Assembly (NCBI GenBank): GCA_902812455.1
Contig: CADDZH010000005.1
Coordinates: 1 to 64,000, forward strand
DNA length: 64,000 bases
Direction: 5' to 3'
Source of the DNA: Chloroflexota bacterium
Lineage (GTDB): Bacteria > Chloroflexota > Ktedonobacteria > Ktedonobacterales > Ktedonobacteraceae
Of this stretch, positions 25,751-34,723 are shown in pieces. The notes below the pieces were generated by a model, which saw only the letters and a program-made list of their open reading frames with translations, searched no databases and was not told where the DNA came from. The position numbers and the translations under genes are program-made. Each line of letters starts with the position of its first letter. Position 1 is the first letter of the stretch.

Positions 25751-27010
25751 TTACGGGTAAATGCCGCGCATCTGGGTAGCTTCGGCAACCCTGGCTATGG
25801 CGAGCATATTGGCGGCCAGGCGCATATCGCAGGAATATTGATCGGCCTTCTCAACAACAGCCGCAAATGAGCGATTCATAATCACTTCGAGCTTCTGGGT
25901 AATCTCCTCTACCCCCCAGAAGAAGCTCTGCAGGTCCTGAACCCACTCGAAGTAGCTAACGGTCACGCCGCCGGCATTGGCGAGGATATCAGGAATTACC
26001 TCAATGCCCTTTTTGAAGAGGATGATATCCGCTTCGGGAGTAGTCGGGCCATTGGCAGCCTCGGAAATGATGCGCGCCTGGATGCGGTCAGCATTGGCTG
26101 CTGTGATGACCCCCTCGGTTGCTGCTGGGATCAAGATATCGCAGGGGACTTCGAGCACATCCTGTATGCCTACCTCCTGAGCGCGCGGGAATCCGACTAC
26201 AGTACCTCGCTCCTGCTTATGACGGAGTACAGCAGCAGGATCAAGGCCGGCTTCATTGTAAATGCCACCATGAGTATCGCTGACAGCCACAATTTTACAT
26301 CCTTCGTTGTGGAAGAGGCGGGCCGCAACAGCGCCGGCATTCCCGTATCCCTGAATGCTCACGCGGGCGCCGCGCAAAGGCATGCCCATTCGCCTTGCCG
26401 CCTGGCGAGTCACGAAGAGCACGCCGGTCGCCGTTGCGTCATTGCGGCCCTCGCTGCCACCGATTGAGAGTGGTTTGCCTGTGACGACAGCAGGAATAGA
26501 GTAGCCCTCGTGCATGGAATAGGTATCCATGATCCAGGCCATCACCTGGGGGTTGGTGTTGACATCGGGGGCCGGAATATCGCTGTGGGGGCTAATAATG
26601 ATAGATATCTCGGTCGTATAGCGACGTGTCAGGCGTTCAAGTTCAGCGGGGCTCATGTGTTTGGGGTCGCAGATGACGCCGCCTTTAGCGCCACCGTATG
26701 GGATGCCGACAACCGCACATTTCCAGGTCATCCACATGGCCAGCGCCTTGACCTCATCGAGGGTGACATCGGGGCTATAACGGATGCCGCCCTTGGCCGG
26801 GCCGCGATTGACATTATGCTGTACACGATAGCCTGTAAATGTCTTGATATGCCCCGTATCGAGGCGGACAGGGAAATGAACGGTTAATTCACGTTTGGGC
26901 TGCCGCAGGATTTCCCGCATGTCTTCAGAGAGGTTGAGTTTATCGGCGGCCAGCTCAAACTGTTGAACAGCCATGTCGTAGGGGTTAAGAGCTTTCACTT
27001 CGTTGTGCAT
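25751..27010 (-). CDS. gdhA: Glutamate dehydrogenase (Glu/Leu/Phe/Val family)
   Basis: 419 residues, hexameric type. Interconverts glutamate and 2-oxoglutarate plus ammonia. The N-terminal domain shows NVNRGPAKGGIRYSP and the catalytic region VVGIPYGGAKGGVICDP with its Lys; SDIPAPDVNTNPQVMAW follows. The Rossmann domain has GYGNAGAVAA near 230-240. Cofactor preference cannot be settled from the sequence. GAGGAGTAGCA precedes the ATG. It lies just downstream of gatB in the same direction, 93 bases apart. Confidence 0.94.
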   Translation of the reverse strand: MHNEVKALNPYDMAVQQFELAADKLNLSEDMREILRQPKRELTVHFPVRLDTGHIKTFTGYRVQHNVNRGPAKGGIRYSPDVTLDEVKALAMWMTWKCAVVGIPYGGAKGGVICDPKHMSPAELERLTRRYTTEISIIISPHSDIPAPDVNTNPQVMAWIMDTYSMHEGYSIPAVVTGKPLSIGGSEGRNDATATGVLFVTRQAARRMGMPLRGARVSIQGYGNAGAVAARLFHNEGCKIVAVSDTHGGIYNEAGLDPAAVLRHKQERGTVVGFPRAQEVGIQDVLEVPCDILIPAATEGVITAANADRIQARIISEAANGPTTPEADIILFKKGIEVIPDILANAGGVTVSYFEWVQDLQSFFWGVEEITQKLEVIMNRSFAAVVEKADQYSCDMRLAANMLAIARVAEATQMRGIYP

Positions 27011-27103
27011 TGCTACTCCTCTTTCTTCGTTGAATAGATGGTGTATTGAGAGCGCAGAGACGTGTCACCTCTGGAAGAGGCCCTCTACTTATTTCACGTT
27101 ATT

Positions 27104-28597
27104 TCATGCTGAAGGGGCCTCATCCAGTTTTGCTCTGAGCAGTTTTTGAACGATATCGGCCCTTGCCTGGCCGCGAGTATGTTTCATGACCTGACCTACC
27201 AGGGCTTGCATGGCATTGGTCTTACCTCCCCGGTAGTCTTTGACTGCTTTGGGATTGTTAGCTATCACCTCCTCAATAATGCGTTCAAGTTCGCCTTGAT
27301 CGGTAATGGGCGGCTTGATGCCTTTTTTCTCTACGATCTCTTCCGGCATTTCGCCTGAAGCAAAGGCTTCATCCAGTATTTCTTTCGCTTGCTTACCTGT
27401 GATCCGTTCCTTGTCGAGCAGGTCGAGCAGGTTGGCCAGGGCGGCAGGCGCAAGAGGGCAGGATTCTATGGATATGTTACTGGCTTTCAGCAGGCGCACA
27501 ACCTCACTGAGAAGCCAGTTACTGGCAGCTTTTGCCCGCGCCTTGCGGTCGCTCACATGAGACGTCTCCATGACCTGTTCGAAGTAGTCGCCAAGAGCTT
27601 TATCTTCGGTCATGACATTGGCATCTTGAGCAGAAAGGCCGTATTCGGTCATGTAGCGCTTGCGCCGGGCATCCGGCAGTTCCGGCAGCCGCACTCGCAG
27701 CTCTTCAACCCACTCCCTGCTAAGGATCAGCGGTGGCAGGTCGGGTTCGGGAAAGTAGCGATAATCGTCGGCGTACTCTTTCCTGCGCTGCGGCACGGTA
27801 ATGCCTTTTGTTTCAACCCATCCGCGCGTCTCTTGATAGATAGGCTCTCCGGCACGAGCCATGGCGATTTGCCGTTGAGCTTCGTATTCGAGCGCTCGCT
27901 CCACAGAACGAAAACTGTTCATGTTTTTAATCTCGGTTTTGACACCGAGTTTCTGTTGCCCGCGCGGGCGGATCGAGATATTGGCGTCGCAGCGCAGGCT
28001 TCCCTCTTCCATACGCCCGGAGGATACGCCGAGATAGACCAGGATCTCGCGCAGCTTTTGCATATAGAGGCGCGCTTCTTCAGGGCTGCGCATATCCGGC
28101 TCGCTCACAATCTCGATCAAAGGAGTACCGGAGCGATTGATATCCACCAGGCTATAGCTCTCGAAGTGGAGCAGGCGAGCCGTATCTTCTTCGAGGTGAA
28201 CGCGCGTGATGCCGACCCTGCGCTCCTGCCTATCGTGCTCGATTGTGAGATAGCCGTTGCGGCTGAGGGGAATATCATATTGCGAGATTTGATAGCCCTT
28301 CATCAAATCAGGGTAGAAGTAGTTTTTGCGGTCGAATTTCGAGTACTCAGGAATGGTACAATTGAGCGCCAGGGCCGTCATGATGGTATAGGCGACAGCT
28401 TCCTGATTAATGACAGGCAACACACCGGGCATGCCCATGCATATAGGGCAGACATGGGTGTTGGGTGCAGCGTTGGCATAATCGGTGCTACAGGAGCAGA
28501 ACATCTTGCTTTTTGTAAGAAGTTGTGCGTGGACTTCGAGGCCGATAACTATTTCATAGTCCGTCTCGATGCGGCTTTCAGGAGCAGTTGTTGTCAT
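27104..28597 (-). CDS. gatB: Asp-tRNA(Asn)/Glu-tRNA(Gln) amidotransferase subunit B
   Basis: 497 residues, full length. Catalyses the kinase and transamidation part that turns Glu-tRNA(Gln) or Asp-tRNA(Asn) into the amide. Motifs: VIGLEVHAQL at the N-terminus, the CSC and CPICMGMPG metal-binding region near 36-60, YFYPDLMKGYQISQ, LLHFESYSLVDINRSGTPLIEIVSEPD, and the C-terminal YqeY-like domain ending in VGQVMKHTRGQARAD. Subunits A and C are not in the window. tRNA-Glu lies about 300 bases away on the other strand. Confidence 0.96.
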   Translation of the reverse strand: MTTTAPESRIETDYEIVIGLEVHAQLLTKSKMFCSCSTDYANAAPNTHVCPICMGMPGVLPVINQEAVAYTIMTALALNCTIPEYSKFDRKNYFYPDLMKGYQISQYDIPLSRNGYLTIEHDRQERRVGITRVHLEEDTARLLHFESYSLVDINRSGTPLIEIVSEPDMRSPEEARLYMQKLREILVYLGVSSGRMEEGSLRCDANISIRPRGQQKLGVKTEIKNMNSFRSVERALEYEAQRQIAMARAGEPIYQETRGWVETKGITVPQRRKEYADDYRYFPEPDLPPLILSREWVEELRVRLPELPDARRKRYMTEYGLSAQDANVMTEDKALGDYFEQVMETSHVSDRKARAKAASNWLLSEVVRLLKASNISIESCPLAPAALANLLDLLDKERITGKQAKEILDEAFASGEMPEEIVEKKGIKPPITDQGELERIIEEVIANNPKAVKDYRGGKTNAMQALVGQVMKHTRGQARADIVQKLLRAKLDEAPSA

Positions 28598-28670
28598 GTA
28601 TTTGTAACTCTACCTCTTCTCTATGTAAATGAAATTTAACAAACAAGATCGGCAAGAGCGGTATGGGGCA

Positions 28671-28740
28671 TGTCATGTTGAGCGAAGCGAAACATCCGCT
28701 GCCCATCGACACAGATCCTTCGCTTCGCTCAGGATGACAT
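28671..28740. repeat. Inverted pair of TGTCAT...GAGCGAAGCGAA units
   Basis: TGTCATGTTGAGCGAAGCGA at the left, and the reverse complement form CTTCGCTTCGCTCAGGATGA at the right, about 35 bases between. Relatives at 32795, 36615, 40441, 61879 and 63456. Confidence 0.75.
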
Positions 28741-28842
28741 GGGGTATCGATCCTGGTTGTTAAAAATCAGCAGTGATCCGTTGGTTGCTCTAATTAAGTC
28801 TAGTCTTTTGGAGGCCATTCGTCAATGGGGAAAAGACATTGC

Positions 28843-28871
28843 TTGACAAGGGAGAAAGAATAACATACAAT
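28843..28871 (+). promoter_or_regulatory. Promoter of tRNA-Glu
   Basis: TTGACA at 28843-28848, 17 bases, TACAAT at 28866-28871; 18 bases before the tRNA. Confidence 0.75.
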
Positions 28872-28889
28872 GCTTGCGGTGAGAGTTGC

Positions 28890-28963
28890 GCCTCGTTCGT
28901 CTAGTGGACTAGGACGCCGCCCTTTCAAGGCGGAGGTCACGGGTTCGAATCCCGTACGAGGTA
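28890..28963 (+). tRNA. tRNA-Glu (anticodon TTC)
   Basis: Complete cloverleaf. Acceptor GCCTCGT pairs with ACGAGGT (first pair G-U), anticodon stem CCGCC/GGCGG around CTTTCAA, T arm GGGTTCGAATCCC. The 3' CCA is not encoded (CTA follows), unlike tRNA-Val at 1892. Confidence 0.93.
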
Positions 28964-28972
28964 CTATTTTGC

Positions 28973-29018
28973 AGAGAAGCCTGGTATGCCTGTTTATTTT
29001 GGCCTGCCGGGCTTCTCT
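28973..29018 (+). terminator. Possible terminator of tRNA-Glu
   Basis: AGAGAAGCC pairs with GGCTTCTCT; the T-run after the stem is poor (AATTTC), so transcription may continue into moeA. Confidence 0.45.
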
Positions 29019-29046
29019 AATTTCAGACACAGGAAGGGAATAGATC

Positions 29047-30267
29047 ATGATCAGTGTTGAAGAGGCGCTTGAACGTATTCTTGCTGAAATTTCGCCGCTC
29101 GAAGCCTGCCGGGTCGCATTGCCGCAAGCGCTAGGGCTGGTGCTTGCGGAAGATGTTGTGGCGCAGGAGGATATGCCACCTTTCGCCAATTCTGCCATGG
29201 ATGGCTTCGCGCTGCTCAGTCGCGATAGCCAGCCGCGTGATGGACAGCCGCCACGCCTGCGCGTGATAGGAGAAGTGGCGGCTGGCTATGTGGCAGATCG
29301 CACGGTAGAGGAGGGCACGGCCATACGTATCATGACGGGAGCGCCGGTACCACCGGGAGCGGATGCTGTGATCCAGGTGGAATTGACGCGCTCGGAGGGG
29401 CCAGAAAGCGAATGGGTAGAGATACTGGAAGCGGTGCCTGCGGGGAATAACATCCGGCCTGCGGGAGAAGATATGCGGCGAGGACAGACCATATTGAGGC
29501 GAGGGACAGAGATCGGGCCATGGGAAATCGGCGTGCTGGCAACACTGGGCTGGGCAACGGTGCCGGTGATACGGCGTCCCGAGGTGGCGATACTGGCGAC
29601 CGGCGACGAAGTGATCGATATCCATGAAGTTTTGCGGCCAGGCAAGATTCGCAATAGCAATAGTTACCTGCTGGAGGCAGCCGTGACGCGCGCTGGCGGC
29701 ACACCTCACCGTTTGGGCGTCGCTCACGATACGGTAGAGAGCCTGCGTGAGAAGTTTAGCGAGGCCATGAAATACGACCTGATCATTACATCCGGTGGGG
29801 TTTCAGTGGGGGAGTTCGACCTGGTGAAAAATATCATGGCAGAACAGGGAGAAATCAACTTCTGGCGCATTAATATGCGTCCCGGCAAACCGGTGGCCTT
29901 TGGGCACATTGGCAGCAAGCCGCTGCTGGGACTGCCAGGTAATCCTGTTTCAGCCGCCGTGACATTCGAGCTATTCGGGCGCCCGGTGATTCGCAAGATG
30001 CTGGGGCACGCTCGCCTGCTACGGCCCCAGGTGGATGTGATCGTGGAAGATGGGGTAAGCGATCGTGCTATGCGTCGCCACTATGTGCGCGCTCACGTGG
30101 AATGGCGCGATGGGCAATTTGTCGCGCATACGACGGGCAACCAGGGATCGAACATTACCACGTCGCTATTGAACGCCAACGCCCTGGTGATTGTGCCAGA
30201 GGGTGGGGTAGAAGTGCATCCGGGCGATAGAGCAAAGGCTATCATGCTGGATTGGCCAGAGGTATGA
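29047..30267 (+). CDS. moeA: Molybdopterin molybdenumtransferase
   Basis: 406 residues. Inserts molybdate into adenylated molybdopterin to finish the Mo cofactor. All four MoeA domains are seen: the N-terminal LAEDVVAQEDMPPFANSAMDGFAL, RIMTGAPVPPGADAVI, the MoCF-binding domain with LATGDEVIDI and TSGGVSVGEFD, and LLGLPGNPVSAAVTFELF before the C-terminal barrel. GGAAGGGAATAGATC precedes the ATG. Other Mo-cofactor genes are absent from the window. Confidence 0.95.
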   Translation: MISVEEALERILAEISPLEACRVALPQALGLVLAEDVVAQEDMPPFANSAMDGFALLSRDSQPRDGQPPRLRVIGEVAAGYVADRTVEEGTAIRIMTGAPVPPGADAVIQVELTRSEGPESEWVEILEAVPAGNNIRPAGEDMRRGQTILRRGTEIGPWEIGVLATLGWATVPVIRRPEVAILATGDEVIDIHEVLRPGKIRNSNSYLLEAAVTRAGGTPHRLGVAHDTVESLREKFSEAMKYDLIITSGGVSVGEFDLVKNIMAEQGEINFWRINMRPGKPVAFGHIGSKPLLGLPGNPVSAAVTFELFGRPVIRKMLGHARLLRPQVDVIVEDGVSDRAMRRHYVRAHVEWRDGQFVAHTTGNQGSNITTSLLNANALVIVPEGGVEVHPGDRAKAIMLDWPEV

Positions 30268-31335
30268 TCAATGCTCCAATTTAGCGGATGCAAGCCGGTA
30301 GCGTAACTGGTCACGTGACATATGCAGGAGAGCAGCGGCCTGCACCTGGTTGCCGTGGCAACGTTCAAGGGCGGTTTCTACAAACTTCTGCTCAATTGAG
30401 TTGAGGAAGGCCGGGAGATCAACCCCTTCAGGCGGCAGCTCGATCTGCTCCTGTATTTCTTGCAGGCGCTGGGCTGCGCTGCTTCCGGCCTTGCGGATAT
30501 CTTCAGGCAGATCTTCGGGGCGAATCACCTGCCCATCGGACAAAATCTGCCCGTGCTGGATAACGCTGCGCAACTGGCGAACATTGCCCGGCCAGGAGTA
30601 GCGCAACAAGAGTTCCATAGCTTCCGGGCTGATAGAGAGCGATTCTGCCCCTTCCACCCTATGAAGCTGTAAGAAGTGATGAACCAGCGGCTCAATATCT
30701 TCTGGCCGCTCACGCAAAGGTGGAATACGCAAGGTGATCACCTGGAGGCGATAAAATAGATCCTCGCGAAAGGCCTTGCGGGCAACAGCCGCTCTAAGAT
30801 CAACATTGGTTGCAGAAATAACTCGCAAATCAACATGAATTTCTTTTGTGCTGCCGACAGGTCGAAAGCAGCGCGTTTCCAGGAAACGTAAGAGCTTGGC
30901 CTGCAAAACGAGCGGCATGGAGCCGATTTCATCGAGAAAGAGTGTGCCTCCATCAGCGTGTAAAAGGTGGCCTTGCCGGGAAACCTTTGCATCGGTGAAG
31001 GCTCCGGCTTCGACGCCAAAAAGCTCTGTTTCCAGTAAGCTTTCGGGGATGGCCGCACAGTTGATAGCGACAAATGGATAGGAGGAGCGAGAACTGAGAG
31101 CATGAATGGCGCAAGCTATAACATCTTTGCCTGTCCCGCTTTCGCCCTGCAACAGCACGGTTGTGGCCGGGTACGCCGAGACCTGGCGGGCCATCATAGC
31201 AATATTGCGCATAGCTGCGCTGTGACCAATAATCAGTCCCATGCCGGCAAGCACATCCTCCAGTGAGGTTTCACTAGAAGATAGCTCTTGATCACAAGAG
31301 GTAGCCGGTAAGCTTGATACCTTCAATCCCTTCAC
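30268..31335 (-). CDS. Sigma-54-type AAA+ activator with a GAFTDA loop
   Basis: 355 residues from a GTG at 31335 with GGGAGG upstream. No receiver or sensor domain: only about 30 residues precede the AAA+ core. Walker A GESGTGK at 64-70, loop GAFTDA at 111-116, Walker B TLFLDEIG at 131-138, the arginine-finger region FREDLFYRLQVITLRIPPLRER, and a Fis-type helix-turn-helix at the end. The sigma-54-contact loop is normally GAFTGA; here the second Gly is Asp. It may still drive a sigma-54 holoenzyme, or act as a sigma-54-independent regulator like TyrR. No adjacent target is evident. Confidence 0.85.
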   Translation of the reverse strand: MKGLKVSSLPATSCDQELSSSETSLEDVLAGMGLIIGHSAAMRNIAMMARQVSAYPATTVLLQGESGTGKDVIACAIHALSSRSSYPFVAINCAAIPESLLETELFGVEAGAFTDAKVSRQGHLLHADGGTLFLDEIGSMPLVLQAKLLRFLETRCFRPVGSTKEIHVDLRVISATNVDLRAAVARKAFREDLFYRLQVITLRIPPLRERPEDIEPLVHHFLQLHRVEGAESLSISPEAMELLLRYSWPGNVRQLRSVIQHGQILSDGQVIRPEDLPEDIRKAGSSAAQRLQEIQEQIELPPEGVDLPAFLNSIEQKFVETALERCHGNQVQAAALLHMSRDQLRYRLASAKLEH

Positions 31336-31384
31336 ACATATCCTCCCTAACTATCATGACATGACACGAAAGCCCAATAAACTG

Positions 31385-32710
31385 CTAGCGCTTCTCACCG
31401 GCAGAAGCATAAACTGCCTGGGTCGAGTAAAGAGGGCCGCTTGGCTGTAAGGGCTGCAAGGGTTGGGGCGTTGTGATCCAGCCCCGGCCCCGAATAAAGG
31501 TTGCGCCATTGCCGCCATTGCCCCACTGGGATTGTGTTTCAAAAGCGGTTGGTGAGGAGAAAGATGGAGGGAGACCATCAGTTGTGGGAGCTATAGCAAC
31601 CCAGGGCTGAGCGGGAGCGGCTGCATAGCCAGGAGTAACGAGGCCATTGGCCAGACCAGAGGCAATGAGCTGGCGAGAAACCGGCGAAAGCTCATATAGG
31701 GGAGCCGGCGTTTGCGGAGAGGGAAGAATATTGACTAAACCGAGCGCCAGTAGCTCACCGGTGACCTGGCGTATAAGCCCGACGGGCATGCCCAATTCAT
31801 GGCATGCCATTTCCAGGGTAGTGCGTCCATCAGCGCGTGTAAGAAGCCGCCACTGCTCAGGTGTCAGCACAAATACTGGATTCTGCTCGCGCAGGGGAGA
31901 AAGGTCTACAGGAAGCAGGGCCATCTCAGGTCTCAGGAAGGATGTATCGACAGATAGCGGCTGGAGAGGCGCTGTGACACGTTTTGGCTGCGCCAGTGGA
32001 GGATATGCCAGAGATTGCGGTGTAGCTGCATCCTCAACTGCACTGAGATCAGGTAAAGGGGATTCTGGTAGTAAAGACTCTGAGAAACGAGGTATTTCTG
32101 TAACCAGCTCAGAGGCGCTCAATGAGGCAGGCAGGTGAGCAGGAGCAGGCGCTTGCACCTGCGGGCGCATTGTGGAAGATACAGCCTCGCCGCCTGTTGA
32201 TCGTGGCTGAAATTCAGGGCCTGTAGTGGAAGCAGGCACAGGGCTTACAAAGGGCGTAAGCAGGGAAGAGATAGAAATAGCGACAAGGAGGCGATTGAGA
32301 GGCGGCTGCTGGCCTTCTTCAAACGAGATTTCGCCGTTTTGCCAGGAGAGAACCGCCTGTACTACAGCGGCAGCTTCTTTCGTAGCCCAGGCCCGCAGGT
32401 TTTCGCGGCTCACATAGCCAAGATCCATGAGTGTTAGCGCCAGGCGAGTCTCGTCTTGCGGGGTCGCACCAAGAGCGAGCACAGCATCTTGTAAAGCTTG
32501 TGCTGAAATAACGCCGGCCTGTACGAGCCGCTCCTCCAAAGTAGTGTTTGTACGCACGGGGCCGATGCAAATTAAGCGCCCGCTCCGAACATAGAACTCT
32601 ATCCACTGCTCCCCTTGCTTAACGATAAGCGCCCCTGTTTTCGCATGTGCTTCGATTGCCTGGAAAACTGACGATAAACTGACTTGCCCTAACGTTCCTA
32701 TGAATGCCAC
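31385..32710 (-). CDS. DUF4388 (PatA-like) protein
   Basis: 441 residues from a GTG at 32710. The N-terminal 100 residues match the DUF4388/PatA N-terminal pattern (GTLGQVSLSSVFQAIEAHAKTGAL, then a WIEFYVRSGRL strand), followed by helices and a long Pro/Ser-rich disordered middle (about 170-260). A small winged-helix-like part, ADGRTTLEMACHELGMPVG, lies near 290-340, and the tail is again Pro/Gly/Gln-rich. DUF4388 proteins often sit with response regulators and small GTPases in Chloroflexota. It precedes the AAA+ activator by 50 bases, suggesting a joint regulatory role. Confidence 0.75.
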   Translation of the reverse strand: MAFIGTLGQVSLSSVFQAIEAHAKTGALIVKQGEQWIEFYVRSGRLICIGPVRTNTTLEERLVQAGVISAQALQDAVLALGATPQDETRLALTLMDLGYVSRENLRAWATKEAAAVVQAVLSWQNGEISFEEGQQPPLNRLLVAISISSLLTPFVSPVPASTTGPEFQPRSTGGEAVSSTMRPQVQAPAPAHLPASLSASELVTEIPRFSESLLPESPLPDLSAVEDAATPQSLAYPPLAQPKRVTAPLQPLSVDTSFLRPEMALLPVDLSPLREQNPVFVLTPEQWRLLTRADGRTTLEMACHELGMPVGLIRQVTGELLALGLVNILPSPQTPAPLYELSPVSRQLIASGLANGLVTPGYAAAPAQPWVAIAPTTDGLPPSFSSPTAFETQSQWGNGGNGATFIRGRGWITTPQPLQPLQPSGPLYSTQAVYASAGEKR

Positions 32711-32794
32711 AATACGTCTCCGCTATCCAGAGTCTCTAAATATACAACGAACAACTAGCGGTTAAGAAATTTACCGGCCAAGATCGACACCTCT

Positions 32795-32889
32795 TGTCAT
32801 CCTTAGCGCAGCGAAGGATCTCTTTTGCCCGGCATCGGATGCTTCCCCTTCGTTCCTCAGGGCTTCGGCTCACTCGCTCAGCATGACAT
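32795..32889. repeat. Inverted pair of TGTCAT...CAGCGAAGGATC units
   Basis: Left TGTCATCCTTAGCGCAGCGA, right half ending CTCAGCATGACA. Lies in the gap between the DUF4388 gene and tRNA-Ser. Confidence 0.65.
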
Positions 32890-32920
32890 AGCTGGCGCAT
32901 CCGGTCTTCTATAAATAATA

Positions 32921-32945
32921 AATACAAAGGCTTGATTACCTTTGA
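32921..32945 (-). terminator. Weak terminator of tRNA-Ser
   Basis: On the minus strand CAAAGG, an 8-base loop, CCTTTG, then TATTTATTATTT. Confidence 0.5.
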
Positions 32946-32946
32946 G

Positions 32947-33030
32947 CGGAGGGAGAGGGATTCGAACCCCCGGGGCTGTTAACCCAACTGTTTTCAAGAC
33001 AGTCGCAATAGACCACTCTGCCATCCCTCC
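32947..33030 (-). tRNA. tRNA-Ser (anticodon TGA)
   Basis: Class II tRNA with a long variable arm. Minus-strand acceptor GGAGGGA pairs with TCCCTCC, the anticodon loop is CTTGAAA between ACTGT-type stems, and the T arm is GGGTTCGAATCCC. CCA is not encoded. It lies about 300 bases downstream of serS in the same direction, with its own promoter. Confidence 0.92.
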
Positions 33031-33037
33031 GAGGATT

Positions 33038-33067
33038 AGTGTATCACAGCCTCTCAGGCCGTGTCAA
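33038..33067 (-). promoter_or_regulatory. Promoter of tRNA-Ser
   Basis: Minus-strand TTGACA (33067-33062), 18 bases, TACACT (33043-33038), eight bases before the tRNA. Confidence 0.7.
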
Positions 33068-33336
33068 GCCACTTACGCTTCCCCACAATTTCGGCCAAAA
33101 AACATCAGAACAGTCGCATGTGTTCCGAACTCCCCGCAATAAGCGTACCATCTCCTGATCCATTCGTCAAACAACCCTAGCCATTAGTACCAGAAGAAGA
33201 CCATGTACTCGTTCATCGTACCCGCCTGAGAGAGCCTCACAGCAACGCTCCGATAGACTCTCTAACAGAGGATCGGCCCGACCCTGCGGATATCTTTCTT
33301 GGCAAGTTGCGTACCAACAACGCTGCGCAAGTTCGT
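33068..33336. other. Gap between serS and tRNA-Ser
   Basis: No convincing gene or repeat. Frames here are continuations of serS antisense or out-of-frame readings. Confidence 0.4.
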
Positions 33337-34608
33337 TCAGGGGGCCAGCAATGAGGTGCCCATGTAGGGGCGTAGGACTTTTGGGATAATGATAGTACCG
33401 TTGGCCTGCTGGTAGGTCTCCAGAATGGCGGCCAGGGTGCGACCCACAGCCAGCCCTGAGGCATTGAGGGTATGCACATACTCTGCGTGGCTCGTCGCGG
33501 TTGGCCGGTATTTGATATTCGCCCGCCGGGCCTGAAAAGCTTCGCAATTGCTGATCGAGGAGATTTCCACAAAGTCCTCCAGGCCGGGCATCCAGACCTC
33601 TAGATCGACGGTTTTTGCGGATGCGAAAGGGAGATTCGCTGCGCAAAGCGCTACAACGCGATATGGCAGATCCAGGCTGCGCAGCACGGCTTCTGCATGA
33701 CCCAGCACCTGGTTAAATGCGCTATATGACTCTTGCGGCTCGACAAGCTGAAATAGCTCGATTTTGTTGAATTGATGGAGGCGCATCAAGCCGCGTGTTT
33801 GCCGCGATGCCGATCCCGCCTCTCGGCGGAAGGCGGTTGTCCAGGCGACGTAACGCAGGGGAAGCGTGCCAGGCGGTAAGATGGAATCGCTATGCAGGCC
33901 GACAAGTGGGACTTCGGCTGTGGGATTGAGGTAAAGCTCATCCTCAGGACAGTTGTACACCTGGTCTTCAAACTTGGGCAACTGCCCTGCTCCCAGCATG
34001 ACCGAGCGCTTAGCCAGGAAGGGTGGGATGATTTCGGTATAGCCATGTTCCTGGGTATGCAAATCGAGCATAAAGGAGATGAGAGCACGTTCCAGGCGCG
34101 CCCCTGCTCCCGTCATCGTGATGAAACGACTGCCTGCTATTTTTGTGCCGCTTTCAGCATCGAAGAGGCCCAGGCGCTGGCCTAGCTCCCAATGAGGTCG
34201 TGGGTTGAAGTGATACGAGATCGGCTCGCCCCAGCGCCTCACCTCATAATCAAGGTTTTCTTCGCCTCCATCATGCACGCTTTGATGGGGTATATTGGGC
34301 AGGCGAAGGAGTAAGGGCTGCAGGCGTGTTTCGATATCGATGATTTGCAACTCTGTCTGGCGAATATCCTTTGTGATGGCTTTGATACGTGCGTTGAGGT
34401 CTGCCCGGCGCTCAAGAGGCGCGCTGCGAACAGCCTCTTTGAGAGGCTTCAGCATTTCATACAGGCCATCAAGGCGCGTGGCGAGCCCGCGACGCTGCTC
34501 TGCCAGGTGCAGGAGCTCGTCGATATCCTGAGGATCATGCCGGCGCTGCAATCCCTCACGCACGATTTCAGGATGCTGGCGAATAAAGTCAAGGTTGAGC
34601 ATGGGCAT
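33337..34608 (-). CDS. serS: Seryl-tRNA synthetase
   Basis: 423 residues from the ATG at 34608; the frame opens earlier at 34665 but the family begins at MLNLDFIRQHPE. The first 110 residues are the two-helix coiled-coil arm that contacts the long arm of tRNA-Ser. The class II core follows with motif 2 in TTAFRREAGSASRQTRGLMRLHQFNKIE and motif 3 near the C-terminus (GLAVGRTLAAILETYQ). AGGGGAAA lies 14 bases upstream of the ATG. One of its substrates, tRNA-Ser(UGA), is encoded just downstream. Confidence 0.96.
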   Translation of the reverse strand: MPMLNLDFIRQHPEIVREGLQRRHDPQDIDELLHLAEQRRGLATRLDGLYEMLKPLKEAVRSAPLERRADLNARIKAITKDIRQTELQIIDIETRLQPLLLRLPNIPHQSVHDGGEENLDYEVRRWGEPISYHFNPRPHWELGQRLGLFDAESGTKIAGSRFITMTGAGARLERALISFMLDLHTQEHGYTEIIPPFLAKRSVMLGAGQLPKFEDQVYNCPEDELYLNPTAEVPLVGLHSDSILPPGTLPLRYVAWTTAFRREAGSASRQTRGLMRLHQFNKIELFQLVEPQESYSAFNQVLGHAEAVLRSLDLPYRVVALCAANLPFASAKTVDLEVWMPGLEDFVEISSISNCEAFQARRANIKYRPTATSHAEYVHTLNASGLAVGRTLAAILETYQQANGTIIIPKVLRPYMGTSLLAP

Positions 34609-34723
34609 AGTATGCCATATTTCCCCTGTTCGGGCAATACTTATCTTTTCCCTTGCAGGCGCCATGCCAGGCCTAGTAAAATGAATGATATATCCGAATC
34701 GTCCCTAGAAAGGGAAAACGCAG

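Noticed and set aside
27389..28639. 416-codon plus-strand frame
   Set aside because: Antisense shadow of gatB.
33363..33374. GTAGGGGCG as another hairpin-head element
   Set aside because: It lies in the coding end of serS and has no matching second arm nearby.
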